64,000 nt of DNA, taken from contig CAMUZU010000001.1 in the NCBI GenBank assembly GCA_947165295.1, forward strand, positions 1-64,000, written 5' to 3'. Made by a program: the position numbers and the translations under genes. Of this stretch, positions 8,646-17,188 are shown in pieces. The notes beneath the pieces are model-generated. The model was given only the letters and a program-made list of their open reading frames with translations. It was not told the DNA's origin and did not search any database. Position 1 is the stretch's first letter. Every line of letters starts with the position of its first letter. Source of the DNA: an uncultured Selenomonadales bacterium. Lineage in GTDB: Bacteria > Bacillota > Negativicutes > Selenomonadales > Selenomonadaceae.

Positions 8646-10151
8646 TTGGCAACTTATTACGAACAACCGTCTCACACTTTCGGCGAATATCTGCTCGTGC
8701 CGGGCTATTCGTCGACGGACTGCATTCCCGCAAACGTCACACTGCAAACGCCTCTGGTCAAGTTCAAGCGCGGCGAAGAGCCCAAACTGTCGCTCAACAT
8801 TCCGCTGGTCTCGGCGATAATGCAGTCGGTGTCCAACGACACAATGGCAATTGCTTTGGCGAAAGAAGGCGGCGTGTCGTTTATCTTCGGCTCGCAGTCA
8901 ATCAAGTCACAGGCGGAAATGGTTTCACGCGTCAAAAATTACAAGTCGGGCTTCGTGTCCAGTGACTCGAATTTAAAGCCGACGACGACCCTTCGCGAAA
9001 TGCTTGAACTTTTGCAACGGACGGGTCACTCGACAATGGCGGTCACCGAAGACGGCAAACCGACGGGCAAGCTGTTGGGTATCGTCACCAGCCGCGACTA
9101 CCGAATCACGCGCATGACGGGCGACGAACTTGTCCGCGACTTCATGACGCCTTTCGACAAACTCATTTACGCCGACGCCGATTCGACAACCCTGCCAATG
9201 GCAAACGATTTAATTTGGGAGCACAAACTCAACATGTTGCCGCTCGTGGACAAGAAACAACGCCTGCGCTACATGGTCTTCCGCAAAGATTACACGGACA
9301 ACAAAACCAATCCGCTCGAACTCATCGACAAGAAGAAACGCTACATTGTCGGCGCGGGCATTAACACTCGCGATTACGCCGAACGCGTTCCCGCACTGTT
9401 GAAGGCAGGCGCGGACGTTTTGTGTATCGATTCGTCGGAAGGCTTCACGGAGTGGCAACGAATCACCCTGCAACACATTCACCGCGAATTTGGCGAAGAT
9501 GTCAAAGTCGGCGCGGGCAACGTCGTCGACGCGGACGGCTTCAGATTTTTGGCTGAGGCGGGCGCGGACTTCGTCAAAGTCGGTATCGGCGGCGGCTCAA
9601 TCTGCATTACCCGCGAAACGAAAGGCATCGGGCGCGGACAGGCGACGGCGGTTATCGACGTGTGTCGTGCCCGCGACGAATACTTTGCAGAAACGGGCGT
9701 GTATATTCCCGTGTGCTCCGACGGCGGCATTGTCCACGATTATCACATGACGCTTGCCCTTGCAATGGGCGCGGATTTCTTGATGCTCGGCAGATATTTT
9801 TCGCGCTTCGACGAATCACCGACGGACAAAATCCGAATCAACGGCACGTATTACAAAGAGTACTGGGGCGAAGGTTCCAATCGTGCGCGCAACTGGCAAC
9901 GTTACGATCTCGGCGGCGACAAGAAACTTTCGTTCGAGGAAGGCGTCGACTCTTACGTTCCTTACGCCGGCGCGCTCAAAGACAACTTGGACAACACGCT
10001 TGCGAAGATTCGTTCGACCATGTGCAACTGCGGCGCGTTGAATTTGGCTGAACTTCGCGACAAAGCTAAGATAACTTTGGTTTCGGCGACAAGTATTGTC
10101 GAGGGCGGAAGTCACGACGTCATCTTACGCGACCAGTTTTCCCGCACGTAA
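8646..10151 (+). CDS. guaB: Inosine-5'-monophosphate dehydrogenase
   Basis: GuaB oxidises IMP to XMP, the committed step of GMP synthesis. The N-terminal barrel half is followed by a CBS-domain region (about residues 110-215) and then the catalytic half with [12 protein letters not shown], whose C320 is the active-site cysteine. DGGI and the flap region near [10 protein letters not shown] follow. The length is 501 residues. The start is a TTG at 8646 behind GGGAGGG; an ATG is not available in a sensible place. It is divergent from the DUF4422 gene. The sequence is somewhat unlike the common GuaB and may be the variant type found in Firmicutes. Confidence 0.92.
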   Translation: MATYYEQPSHTFGEYLLVPGYSSTDCIPANVTLQTPLVKFKRGEEPKLSLNIPLVSAIMQSVSNDTMAIALAKEGGVSFIFGSQSIKSQAEMVSRVKNYKSGFVSSDSNLKPTTTLREMLELLQRTGHSTMAVTEDGKPTGKLLGIVTSRDYRITRMTGDELVRDFMTPFDKLIYADADSTTLPMANDLIWEHKLNMLPLVDKKQRLRYMVFRKDYTDNKTNPLELIDKKKRYIVGAGINTRDYAERVPALLKAGADVLCIDSSEGFTEWQRITLQHIHREFGEDVKVGAGNVVDADGFRFLAEAGADFVKVGIGGGSICITRETKGIGRGQATAVIDVCRARDEYFAETGVYIPVCSDGGIVHDYHMTLALAMGADFLMLGRYFSRFDESPTDKIRINGTYYKEYWGEGSNRARNWQRYDLGGDKKLSFEEGVDSYVPYAGALKDNLDNTLAKIRSTMCNCGALNLAELRDKAKITLVSATSIVEGGSHDVILRDQFSRT

Positions 10152-10193
10152 GTGACCGTTCGATTTTCACGGACGTAACGGAGGTATCGAATC

Positions 10194-10719
10194 ATGTTGA
10201 CCGTTAAAGAGTACACCAAACGCCTTGACGACGCGTTGACGTTCTTGAACGACGTCGAACTTCAAAACGAATACATCGAAGACTTTCCGCAGTTCATGAC
10301 CGATTACGCACGCGAACGCCACGCAATGGGCGAAGTTGACACGTGGCCGAACGCGACGGGCGAATTCGGGCGCACGCCGACCAATCCGATTCTCGTCAAC
10401 GAAACTTGGGGCGAAATAACTTACCTGTCGCGGCTTGTGACGACCGACGACGGTCAACGCATGATTTTTCATCGCCTGGGCAGCGGAGCGGGCGCGCTTG
10501 ACATCTTCGAGCTTGTCAGCGAAGGCGGGTTACACCTTGCTCAAGACGCTTGACGGCATAACCGGCACGAGTGAACGAATTGCCGACTTCCCCGACGACG
10601 TTTGCGCGACGTTAGTTCACACGGCGATTAACAAATTCGGCGCGGCGGTTGTCAGCTACAGCGTCGCCAAATTCGACGAGGACAAAGTCGCCGAACTTTT
10701 AAAACGTGTTCGCGGATAA
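10194..10719 (+). pseudogene. Hypothetical protein gene with a one-base frameshift
   Basis: The first part (ATG at 10194 behind GGAGG) reads 119 residues and stops at 10553. The continuation lies in another frame with no credible start (YTLLKTLDG to LLKRVRG). Removing one G from the GGG at 10527-10529 would join them into one protein of about 174 residues (..SEGGYTLLKTL..). I therefore call it one gene broken by a one-base insertion, or a sequence error. Its natural 3' end is duplicated: repeat B2 supplies a TAA just after the first copy, and the intact end lies at 10793-10873. No domain was recognised. Confidence 0.55.
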
Positions 10720-10866
10720 TGTTCGCGGCGAAAAGGTTGCGGTTGTCGAAAACGTCAATCGCGAAAATTGTTCCGCCACTTTTAAAGTGGCCGCGGCGGT
10801 TGTCAGTTACAGCGTCGCCAAATTCGACGAAGACAAAGCCGCCGAACTTTTGAAACGCGTTCGCGG
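10642..10866. repeat. 74-bp direct duplication enclosing repeat B2
   Basis: 10642-10715 and 10793-10866 match at 69 of 74 positions and both encode AVVSYSVAKFDEDK. The 77 bp between them is repeat B. Confidence 0.9.
10716..10792 (-). repeat. Repeat B, copy B2 (inverted)
   Basis: On the minus strand it reads GGCCACTTTAAAAGTGGC, GGAACA, TTTTCGCG and ends in TTCGCCGCGAAC, the same layout as B1. It lies between two copies of the 3' end of the preceding gene. Confidence 0.85.
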
Positions 10867-10914
10867 CAGTTGACCCTGACACCTAAAACCTGACACCTGA
10901 ACTAAGGATTCACC

Positions 10915-12153
10915 ATGACTGAACTTGAATTCGCAAAAAAAATTCACGACGCGGGCGGCACGGCTTACCTTGTCGGCGGGGCTGTTCGCGACAAATTTCG
11001 CGGCGTCGAGGCTCACGACCGCGATTATTGCGTCACGGGCATTGACGAGAAAACTTTTGTCGACATCTTCCCCGACGCGGAAAAATTCGGCAAGTCGTTT
11101 CCCGTCTACAGCGTCGACATTGACGAGGCGCACTGCGAAGTTGCTTTCGCCCGCACGGAACGCAAAGTTTCGGCGGGCTATCGCGGCTTCGAGATTTTGT
11201 TTGCGCCGACCGTGACGATTGAGCAGGACTTGTACCGCCGCGACACCACGATTAACGCAATGGCCGTCGATTTGTTGACGGGTAAGCTTGTCGATCCGTT
11301 CGGCGGACGCGAGGACGTGCTTGACAAAAAGATTCGTGCGGTCAGCGAACACTTCACCGATGACCCCGTTCGTGCTCTTCGTGCGGCAAGGCAGGCGGCT
11401 CAATTCGGCTTCGACATCTGCGCGGACACGGTTGACGCAATGAAACTTTGCGGCGACGAACTTGCCCGCGAGCCGACCGAAAGAATTTTCGACGAGCTGG
11501 CAACCGCACTCAAGACCGACAGGCCGTCGATTTTTTTTCGCAGCTTGGAGCGGGCGGACTTGCTTGCGATAACGTTCCCCGAAATTGCCGACCTGCGCGG
11601 GAAGATTCAACCGACGGCGTTTCACCCCGAAGGCGACGCTTACGAACACACGCTTAACCTTGTCGACGAAGTTGCCGCCGTTAACCCGAAACCGAGCGTT
11701 CGATTCGCCGCGTTGATGCACGACATCGGCAAGGGCACCACACCGCCCGAAATGTTGCCGCACCATTACAAGCACGAGACACGCGGGCTTGACGTCCTCA
11801 AGCAAATGAGCCGACGCATGACGTTGCCGGGCGATTGGAAGAAAGCCGCCGCGTTTGTCATTCGCGAACACATGCGCGCCCCGCAACTCAAACACGCGGG
11901 CAAAATCGTCGACCTGCTGTTGAACTTGCACGCGCAGAAAATTTCCGTCGCGGACTTCTGCGACATTATCAACGCGGACAATCACGGTTTGCCGCCGTAC
12001 CTTGCCCGTGCCGAAGAAATTATCGCCGAGCTTATGAAAGTCAGCGGACGCAACGCCCCGCCCGAAATCACCGGAAAAGATGTCGGCAACTGGATTCGCG
12101 CCGAACGCATTCGCCGTTTCGTCACGCTGAAAAATCTTCGCGAGGAGGCCTGA
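10915..12153 (+). CDS. cca: CCA tRNA nucleotidyltransferase with HD domain
   Basis: The enzyme adds or repairs the 3' CCA end of tRNAs. The nucleotidyltransferase head has GGAVRD at residues 21-26 and the metal-binding D35-x-D37. RRDTTINAMA and DPVRALRAARQAAQ define the class II fold, followed by a C-terminal HD phosphohydrolase domain (MHDIGKG). The length is 412 residues. It is followed directly by a glycosyltransferase, and the stop codon overlaps that gene's leader. The whole cca-glycosyltransferase unit is repeated 2,314 bp downstream; this first copy is intact and is presumably the working enzyme. Confidence 0.92.
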   Translation: MTELEFAKKIHDAGGTAYLVGGAVRDKFRGVEAHDRDYCVTGIDEKTFVDIFPDAEKFGKSFPVYSVDIDEAHCEVAFARTERKVSAGYRGFEILFAPTVTIEQDLYRRDTTINAMAVDLLTGKLVDPFGGREDVLDKKIRAVSEHFTDDPVRALRAARQAAQFGFDICADTVDAMKLCGDELAREPTERIFDELATALKTDRPSIFFRSLERADLLAITFPEIADLRGKIQPTAFHPEGDAYEHTLNLVDEVAAVNPKPSVRFAALMHDIGKGTTPPEMLPHHYKHETRGLDVLKQMSRRMTLPGDWKKAAAFVIREHMRAPQLKHAGKIVDLLLNLHAQKISVADFCDIINADNHGLPPYLARAEEIIAELMKVSGRNAPPEITGKDVGNWIRAERIRRFVTLKNLREEA

Positions 12154-12156
12154 TTG

Positions 12157-13278
12157 ATGGACGCAAAAATTTCCGTCATTGTCCCGCTGTACAACGCCGA
12201 AAAATATATCGCCGAGTGCCTCGACAGTCTTCTTGCGCAGACGTTCACGGCTTTTGAAGTCATAATCGTCGACGATTGTTCGACCGATTCAAGCGCGGCG
12301 ATTGTCGAAAGTTACCGTGAAAAATTCGGCGGACGATTGACCTTCACGCGCCTGAAGAAAAATTCGGGCAACGCGGGCTACAGCGCACGCAACCGCGGCT
12401 TCAACTGCTCACGCGGCGAATATGTCTTCTTCGTCGACGCCGACGACACGTTGACGAAAACCGCGCTCGAACAACTTTACACTGTCGCCAAAAAGTTCGA
12501 CGCAGATGTCGTTTACACGGGAGCGCGCTACTTTTACACGACGACTGCGGGCGCAACTTTAAAAATTGACGAATACGGAACCGCGCTGAAAAAAAATGCT
12601 CTCGAAGACCGCCCGATACTCATTGCCGATTCGCCGAAAAAAGTTCTGGACATTTATCTTGTGAACTTCGGGATGTTTCATACCGGCATGTACAACACGC
12701 CGTGGACGAAATTTGTTAAGCGCGATTTCTTGGCGACGGAAGGCATCACTTTCTACGAGATACTTTCTTCCGGCGACCTGCTTTGGACGATTGAACTGTT
12801 CGCCTGCGCAAAAAGATTCGTGCGAATTCCCGACGCGCTTTATTTTTACCGCAATGATGCCGTCGACTCAATGACACGCGTACAGAAGTCCGACGCCGCG
12901 CAAATTGCCAAGTGGAGCAAAATTTTCGTGCAATGGTCGCAGTGCCTGCTTAAGCTCAACGACAAGCTGGACATACTGAAACAGCATCCCGAATACGCGT
13001 ACTCGGCTTTGGCGTTTCATTTCTACATGTGTTTAAAGCGCAACAACGAAGCGCGAATGCACGTCAATCCGCAAACGATTTACAATGTTTTGCGCGGCGA
13101 ATTCGACGAAGATTTGACCGTGCCGTTCCTGTTCAGCATGATTGACTTGCAACAGAAAAATTCTGCTGCAACCTTGCGGCGGTTCAATCAATTCGCGGCG
13201 GCGGCTAACAAGCGCATTGCTCAGCTTGAAGCCGAAGTTAAACGTTTGCAGTCTTCAGTTCGCGGCGAACAAGTTTAA
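12157..13278 (+). CDS. Family 2 glycosyltransferase (copy 1 of duplicated unit)
   Basis: A GT-A fold glycosyltransferase: ISVIVPLYNAEKYIAECLDS, IIVDDCSTD and FFVDADDTL are the nucleotide-sugar and metal binding motifs. It probably builds a surface polysaccharide. The ATG at 12157 lies behind GAGGAGG. The first ~100 residues are encoded by DNA that looks identical to copy 2 (12019-12464 against 14333-14778). The acceptor-side remainder is wholly different, and both end in a short coiled coil (RIAQLEAEVKRLQ). The last residues SSVRGEQV are extra relative to copy 2. The length is 373 residues. Confidence 0.85.
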   Translation: MDAKISVIVPLYNAEKYIAECLDSLLAQTFTAFEVIIVDDCSTDSSAAIVESYREKFGGRLTFTRLKKNSGNAGYSARNRGFNCSRGEYVFFVDADDTLTKTALEQLYTVAKKFDADVVYTGARYFYTTTAGATLKIDEYGTALKKNALEDRPILIADSPKKVLDIYLVNFGMFHTGMYNTPWTKFVKRDFLATEGITFYEILSSGDLLWTIELFACAKRFVRIPDALYFYRNDAVDSMTRVQKSDAAQIAKWSKIFVQWSQCLLKLNDKLDILKQHPEYAYSALAFHFYMCLKRNNEARMHVNPQTIYNVLRGEFDEDLTVPFLFSMIDLQQKNSAATLRRFNQFAAAANKRIAQLEAEVKRLQSSVRGEQV

Positions 13279-13309
13279 CGTTGCGACAGTTGCTCCGACA
13301 GTTTCAAAA

Positions 13310-14467
13310 GTTCGCGGCGTCAAGGCTCACGACCGCGATTATTGCGTCACGGGCATTGACGAACAAACTTTCGTCGAGCACTTCCCCGATGCGGCGAAGT
13401 TCGGCAAAAGTTTTCCCGTCTACAGCGTGGAGATTGGCGACGCGCAATGCGAAGTTGCTTTCGCCCGCACGGAACGCAAAATTTCGGCGGGTTATCGCGG
13501 CTTCGAGATTTTGTTTGCGCCGACCGTGACGATTGAGCAGGACTTGTACCGCCGCGACACCACGATTAACGCAATGGCCGTCGATTTGTTGACGGGTAAG
13601 CTTGTCGATCCGTTCGGCGGACGCGAGGACGTGCTTGACAAAAAGATTCGTGCGGTCAGCGAACACTTCACCGATGACCCCGTTCGTGCTCTTCGTGCGG
13701 CAAGGCAGGCGGCTCAATTCGGCTTCGACATCTGCGCGGACACGATTGACGCAATGAAACTTTGCGGCGACGAACTTGCCCGTGAGCCGACCGAAAGAAT
13801 TTTCAACGAGCTAGAGACCGCGCTCAAAACCGACCGACTGTCGATTTTTTTTCGCAGCTTGGAACGTGCGGACTTGCTTGCGATAACGTTCCCCGAAATT
13901 GCCAACCTGCGCGGGAAGATTCAATCGACGGCGTTTCACCCCGAAGGCGACGCGTATGAACACACGCTTAACCTTGTCGACGAAGTTGCCAAAGTCAATC
14001 CGAAACCGATTGTTCGTTTCGCCGCGTTAATGCACGATATCGGCAAAGGTACCACGCCGCTCGAAATGTTGCCGCACCATTACAAGCACGAACTGCGCGG
14101 GCTTGATGTTCTCAAGCAAATGAACCGACGCATGACTTTGCCGACCGATTGGAAGAAATCCGCCGCATTCGTCATTCGTGAACACATGCGCACGCCGCGA
14201 CTCAAACACGCGGGCAAAATCGTCGACCTGCTGTTGAACTTGCACGCGCAAAAAATTTCCGCACAAGACTTCTGCGACATTATCAACGCGGACAATCACG
14301 GACTGCCGCCGTATCTTGCTCACGCGACGGAGATTATCGCCGAGCTTATGAAAGTCAGCGGACGCAACGCCCCGCCCGAAATCACCGGAAAAGATGTCGG
14401 CAACTGGATTCGCGCCGAACGCATTCGCCGTTTCGTCACGCTGAAAAATCTTCGCGAGGAGGCCTGA
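13310..14467 (+). pseudogene. 5'-truncated second copy of cca
   Basis: From about codon 29 onward this is a copy of cca (10996-12153), including HDRDYCV, RRDTTINAMA and the HD domain. The first 28 codons, with the GGAVRD motif, are missing. The frame remains open upstream but has no usable start codon near the junction and no Shine-Dalgarno. Identity is patchy: some blocks look perfect (11188-11429 against 13502-13743), while others carry scattered substitutions. It is probably non-functional as a nucleotidyltransferase, although its long open frame suggests a recent event or gene conversion from the intact copy. An HD-domain-only product cannot be excluded. Confidence 0.75.
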
Positions 14468-14470
14468 TTG

Positions 14471-15568
14471 ATGGACGCAAAAATTTCCGTCATTGTCCCG
14501 CTGTACAACGCCGAAAAATATATCGCCGAGTGCCTCGACAGTCTTCTTGCGCAGACGTTCACGGCTTTTGAAGTCATAATCGTCGACGATTGTTCGACCG
14601 ATTCAAGCGCGGCGATTGTCGAAAGTTACCGTGAAAAATTCGGCGGACGATTGACCTTCACGCGCCTGAAGAAAAATTCGGGCAACGCGGGCTACAGCGC
14701 ACGCAACCGCGGCTTCAACTGCTCACGCGGCGAATATGTCTTCTTCGTCGACGCCGACGACACGTTGACGAAAACCGCCTTGGAAGAACTTTACACGCTT
14801 GCCAAAGATTTTGATGCCGACGTTGTTTACTGCGAAAAATATTTCATGTCGTCGGGCATGGGGCAGGACTTCAAAAAAAATATTCATCCCGCCGACTTCA
14901 AAATTCAAAAACCGCCTTTTGTCAACGAGCCGCTCTTTGAACCTGAAAATTTGTCCGAACGAATCAAAAACATCCTGAGCGAAAGATTTTGGGTTACACC
15001 TTGGCTGAAATTGGTTCGGCGAAATTTGCTTATAGAAAACAGGCTGTTTTTCCCGAACTTGACAATCAGCGACGACGATATTTGGACTTACGGTTTGATT
15101 TTCTGCGCGAAGAAATTTTTACGCGTGCCCAACGCAGTTTACATTCGTCGCATGAGAGAAGACTCGCTGTCGTTCATAAAACGCACTCCGCAACAGAAGA
15201 TAAATTTTTGGCTCAACCCAATATTGTTCGGTCTGAAGTTGCTCGACACGTTTATGAGCCGACACGAATTCTTCCGCCGAAATCCGCAGTTCCGCTACGC
15301 CGTCTTGGATGCTTTTGTCGCGGGCAGATTCGGCGCGATTTTTGAAGGTGCCGCTCAACTTCAGCCGTTTGAGGTTTACGAGGCGATAAAGCATGAATTC
15401 GGCGACAGGCTCGGCGAACATGACGTTTTGCTTTGTGCGCTGTGTACGGCTTTGAACACGCAACAAAAAATCAACGTCATCAATCGGCAACAGTTCAATC
15501 AATTTGCCGCGCAGGCACAAGCCCGCATCGCTCAGCTTGAAGCCGAAGTGAAACGTTTGCAGTTATAA
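14471..15568 (+). CDS. Family 2 glycosyltransferase (copy 2 of duplicated unit)
   Basis: The N-terminal donor-binding domain matches copy 1 at DNA level through 14778, including IIVDDCSTD and FFVDADDTL. It then switches to an unrelated acceptor-specific C-terminal half. The C-terminus again ends in RIAQLEAEVKRLQ. The length is 365 residues; ATG at 14471 behind GAGGAGG. Identical head, different body and similar tail is what one expects if heads are exchanged by recombination between tandem genes. The substrate is unknown. Confidence 0.85.
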   Translation: MDAKISVIVPLYNAEKYIAECLDSLLAQTFTAFEVIIVDDCSTDSSAAIVESYREKFGGRLTFTRLKKNSGNAGYSARNRGFNCSRGEYVFFVDADDTLTKTALEELYTLAKDFDADVVYCEKYFMSSGMGQDFKKNIHPADFKIQKPPFVNEPLFEPENLSERIKNILSERFWVTPWLKLVRRNLLIENRLFFPNLTISDDDIWTYGLIFCAKKFLRVPNAVYIRRMREDSLSFIKRTPQQKINFWLNPILFGLKLLDTFMSRHEFFRRNPQFRYAVLDAFVAGRFGAIFEGAAQLQPFEVYEAIKHEFGDRLGEHDVLLCALCTALNTQQKINVINRQQFNQFAAQAQARIAQLEAEVKRLQL

Positions 15569-15588
15569 ATTTTATGGAGGTTGATTAG

Positions 15589-16131
15589 ATGGATGCCGTT
15601 ATTCTGCCGTACAAGGGCAAGCGACCCGAAATTGCCAAAGACGTTTTTGTTGCGCCCAGTGCCTCTGTCGTCGGCGACGTGAAAATCGGTGCCGGCTCAA
15701 GTATTTGGTTCGGCGTCACCGTGCGCGGAGACTTTCAGCCCGTGCGTATCGGCTGTTACACGAACATTCAGGACAACTGTACCGTGCACGTCATGGGCGA
15801 CGAGCCGACGGTTATCGGCAATTACGTCACGATCGGGCACAACGCGATTATCCACTGCCGCAACATCGGCAACGACTGCTTAATCGGCATGGGCTCAATC
15901 ATTTTGGGTTACTCCGAAATCGGCGACAACTGCATTATCGGCGCGGGCACTGTCATTACGCAGTACAAAAAAATTCCGAGCAACTCGCTGGTCTTCGGCA
16001 ATCCCGCCAAAATCATGCGCGCCCTGCGTCAAGACGAAATGGCGGCTCTTCGCACGTCGGCAATGCATTATTACGAGTGCGCGAAAGAATACGTCGTTCA
16101 CTTGGGCTTGACTGCCTGGCGCGACGATTGA
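15589..16131 (+). CDS. Gamma-class carbonic anhydrase-like hexapeptide-repeat protein
   Basis: A 180-residue left-handed beta-helix protein of the YrdA/PaaY type. Hexapeptide repeats run from VGDVKIGAG to IIGAGTVI, and the zinc-ligand histidines are in TVHVMGD and IGHNAIIH. Members hydrate CO2 or have uncharacterised activity; the activity here is not known. ATG at 15589 behind TGGAGG. It sits between the glycosyltransferases and the RND genes and ends 6 bp before the adaptor gene. Confidence 0.88.
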   Translation: MDAVILPYKGKRPEIAKDVFVAPSASVVGDVKIGAGSSIWFGVTVRGDFQPVRIGCYTNIQDNCTVHVMGDEPTVIGNYVTIGHNAIIHCRNIGNDCLIGMGSIILGYSEIGDNCIIGAGTVITQYKKIPSNSLVFGNPAKIMRALRQDEMAALRTSAMHYYECAKEYVVHLGLTAWRDD

Positions 16132-16137
16132 AATGCA

Positions 16138-17187
16138 ATGCGTAACTTTTTCGTGACGGGATTGGTCGTCGCAAGTTTGTTGACCGTCGGTTGTCATGAA
16201 GTCATCGTTCCGCCGAAGTCGCCCGTCGTCAAAGTCATGCAAGTCAAGCCGTCAAGTTCCGCGTCGCAAGAAAATTATTCGGGCGTCGTCAAAGGTCGTT
16301 ACGAAACGAATCTGTCGTTTCAAGTCGGCGGAAAAATCATTTCGCGTGACGTGCAAGTCGGCAGTCAAGTCAACGCGGGCGAAATTTTAATGACGCTTGA
16401 CCCGAAAGACATCGTCGAACAATCGCACAGTGCCGAAGCTCAAGTGTCCTCGGCTCTGGCGCAACTCAAACTTGCCGAAGCGAATTTGAATCGTTACACG
16501 GAGCTGTTCAAGTCCGAAGCGATAGCCGCCGCCGTGCTTGACCAGTACCGCACGCAATTCGACGCCGCGAAGGCCGCTTACGACGCCGCAGTCGCTCAAG
16601 CTCAACAAAGCCGAAACGCGCTCGGTTACACGCACTTGACAGCGAACGCCGACGGAGTCATCTCGAACGTCAACGCGGAAGTCGGGCAAGTCGTCGCTGC
16701 AGGTCAAACGGTTTTGACGCTCGTTCAGACGGGCGAATTTGAAGTTGTCGTCAACATCCCCGAAAACAAAATTTCCGCCGTGCAAATCGGTCAACGCGTC
16801 ACGATAAACTTTTGGGCGACGGGCGACGTTGCTGTCGGAAGCGTGCGCGAAATTTCACCGATGGCTGATTCGGCAAGTCGAACCTTCGCCGTGAAAATTT
16901 CGTTGCCCGAAGCCGCGAACGTTCAGCTCGGCATGACGGCAAATGTTTCCGTGACCTCCGACGTTTCAACCGACGCGATTATTCTGCCGCTCAGCGCGAT
17001 TTATCAGACGGGCGACGCCGCTCAAGTTTGGCTCGTCGACGGCGACAAAGTTTCGTTGCGAAAAGTTGAAGTCATTGCCTTCGACGAAAACAATGTTCGT
17101 GTGCGCGGGCTCAAGTCGGGCGATATTGTCGTTACGGCGGGCGTGCAAAAACTTCGCGACGGGCAAGCGGTCAGGGTTGGTGATTGA
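16138..17187 (+). CDS. RND efflux periplasmic adaptor (membrane fusion lipoprotein)
   Basis: This is the adaptor subunit that bridges an RND pump and an outer-membrane channel. It has a lipoprotein signal with lipobox LTVGC (C19), a barrel-sandwich half (GGKIISRDVQVGSQVNAGEIL), an alpha-hairpin (about residues 85-155) and the second half (GYTHLTANADGVISNV), with a beta-barrel to the C-terminus. The length is 349 residues. The pump gene starts 2 bp after the stop codon, so the pair is co-translated. No TolC-like gene is in the window. Its presence is evidence for an outer membrane. Confidence 0.92.
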   Translation: MRNFFVTGLVVASLLTVGCHEVIVPPKSPVVKVMQVKPSSSASQENYSGVVKGRYETNLSFQVGGKIISRDVQVGSQVNAGEILMTLDPKDIVEQSHSAEAQVSSALAQLKLAEANLNRYTELFKSEAIAAAVLDQYRTQFDAAKAAYDAAVAQAQQSRNALGYTHLTANADGVISNVNAEVGQVVAAGQTVLTLVQTGEFEVVVNIPENKISAVQIGQRVTINFWATGDVAVGSVREISPMADSASRTFAVKISLPEAANVQLGMTANVSVTSDVSTDAIILPLSAIYQTGDAAQVWLVDGDKVSLRKVEVIAFDENNVRVRGLKSGDIVVTAGVQKLRDGQAVRVGD

Positions 17188-17188
17188 C

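Noticed and set aside
11527-11534. T8 tract in cca as a phase-variation switch
   Set aside because: The frame is intact through the tract in both cca copies, and the gene is a housekeeping enzyme.
13142-13309. ATG at 13142 as start of the second cca copy
   Set aside because: It lies inside the preceding glycosyltransferase in another frame, gives an unrelated N-terminus and has no ribosome binding site.
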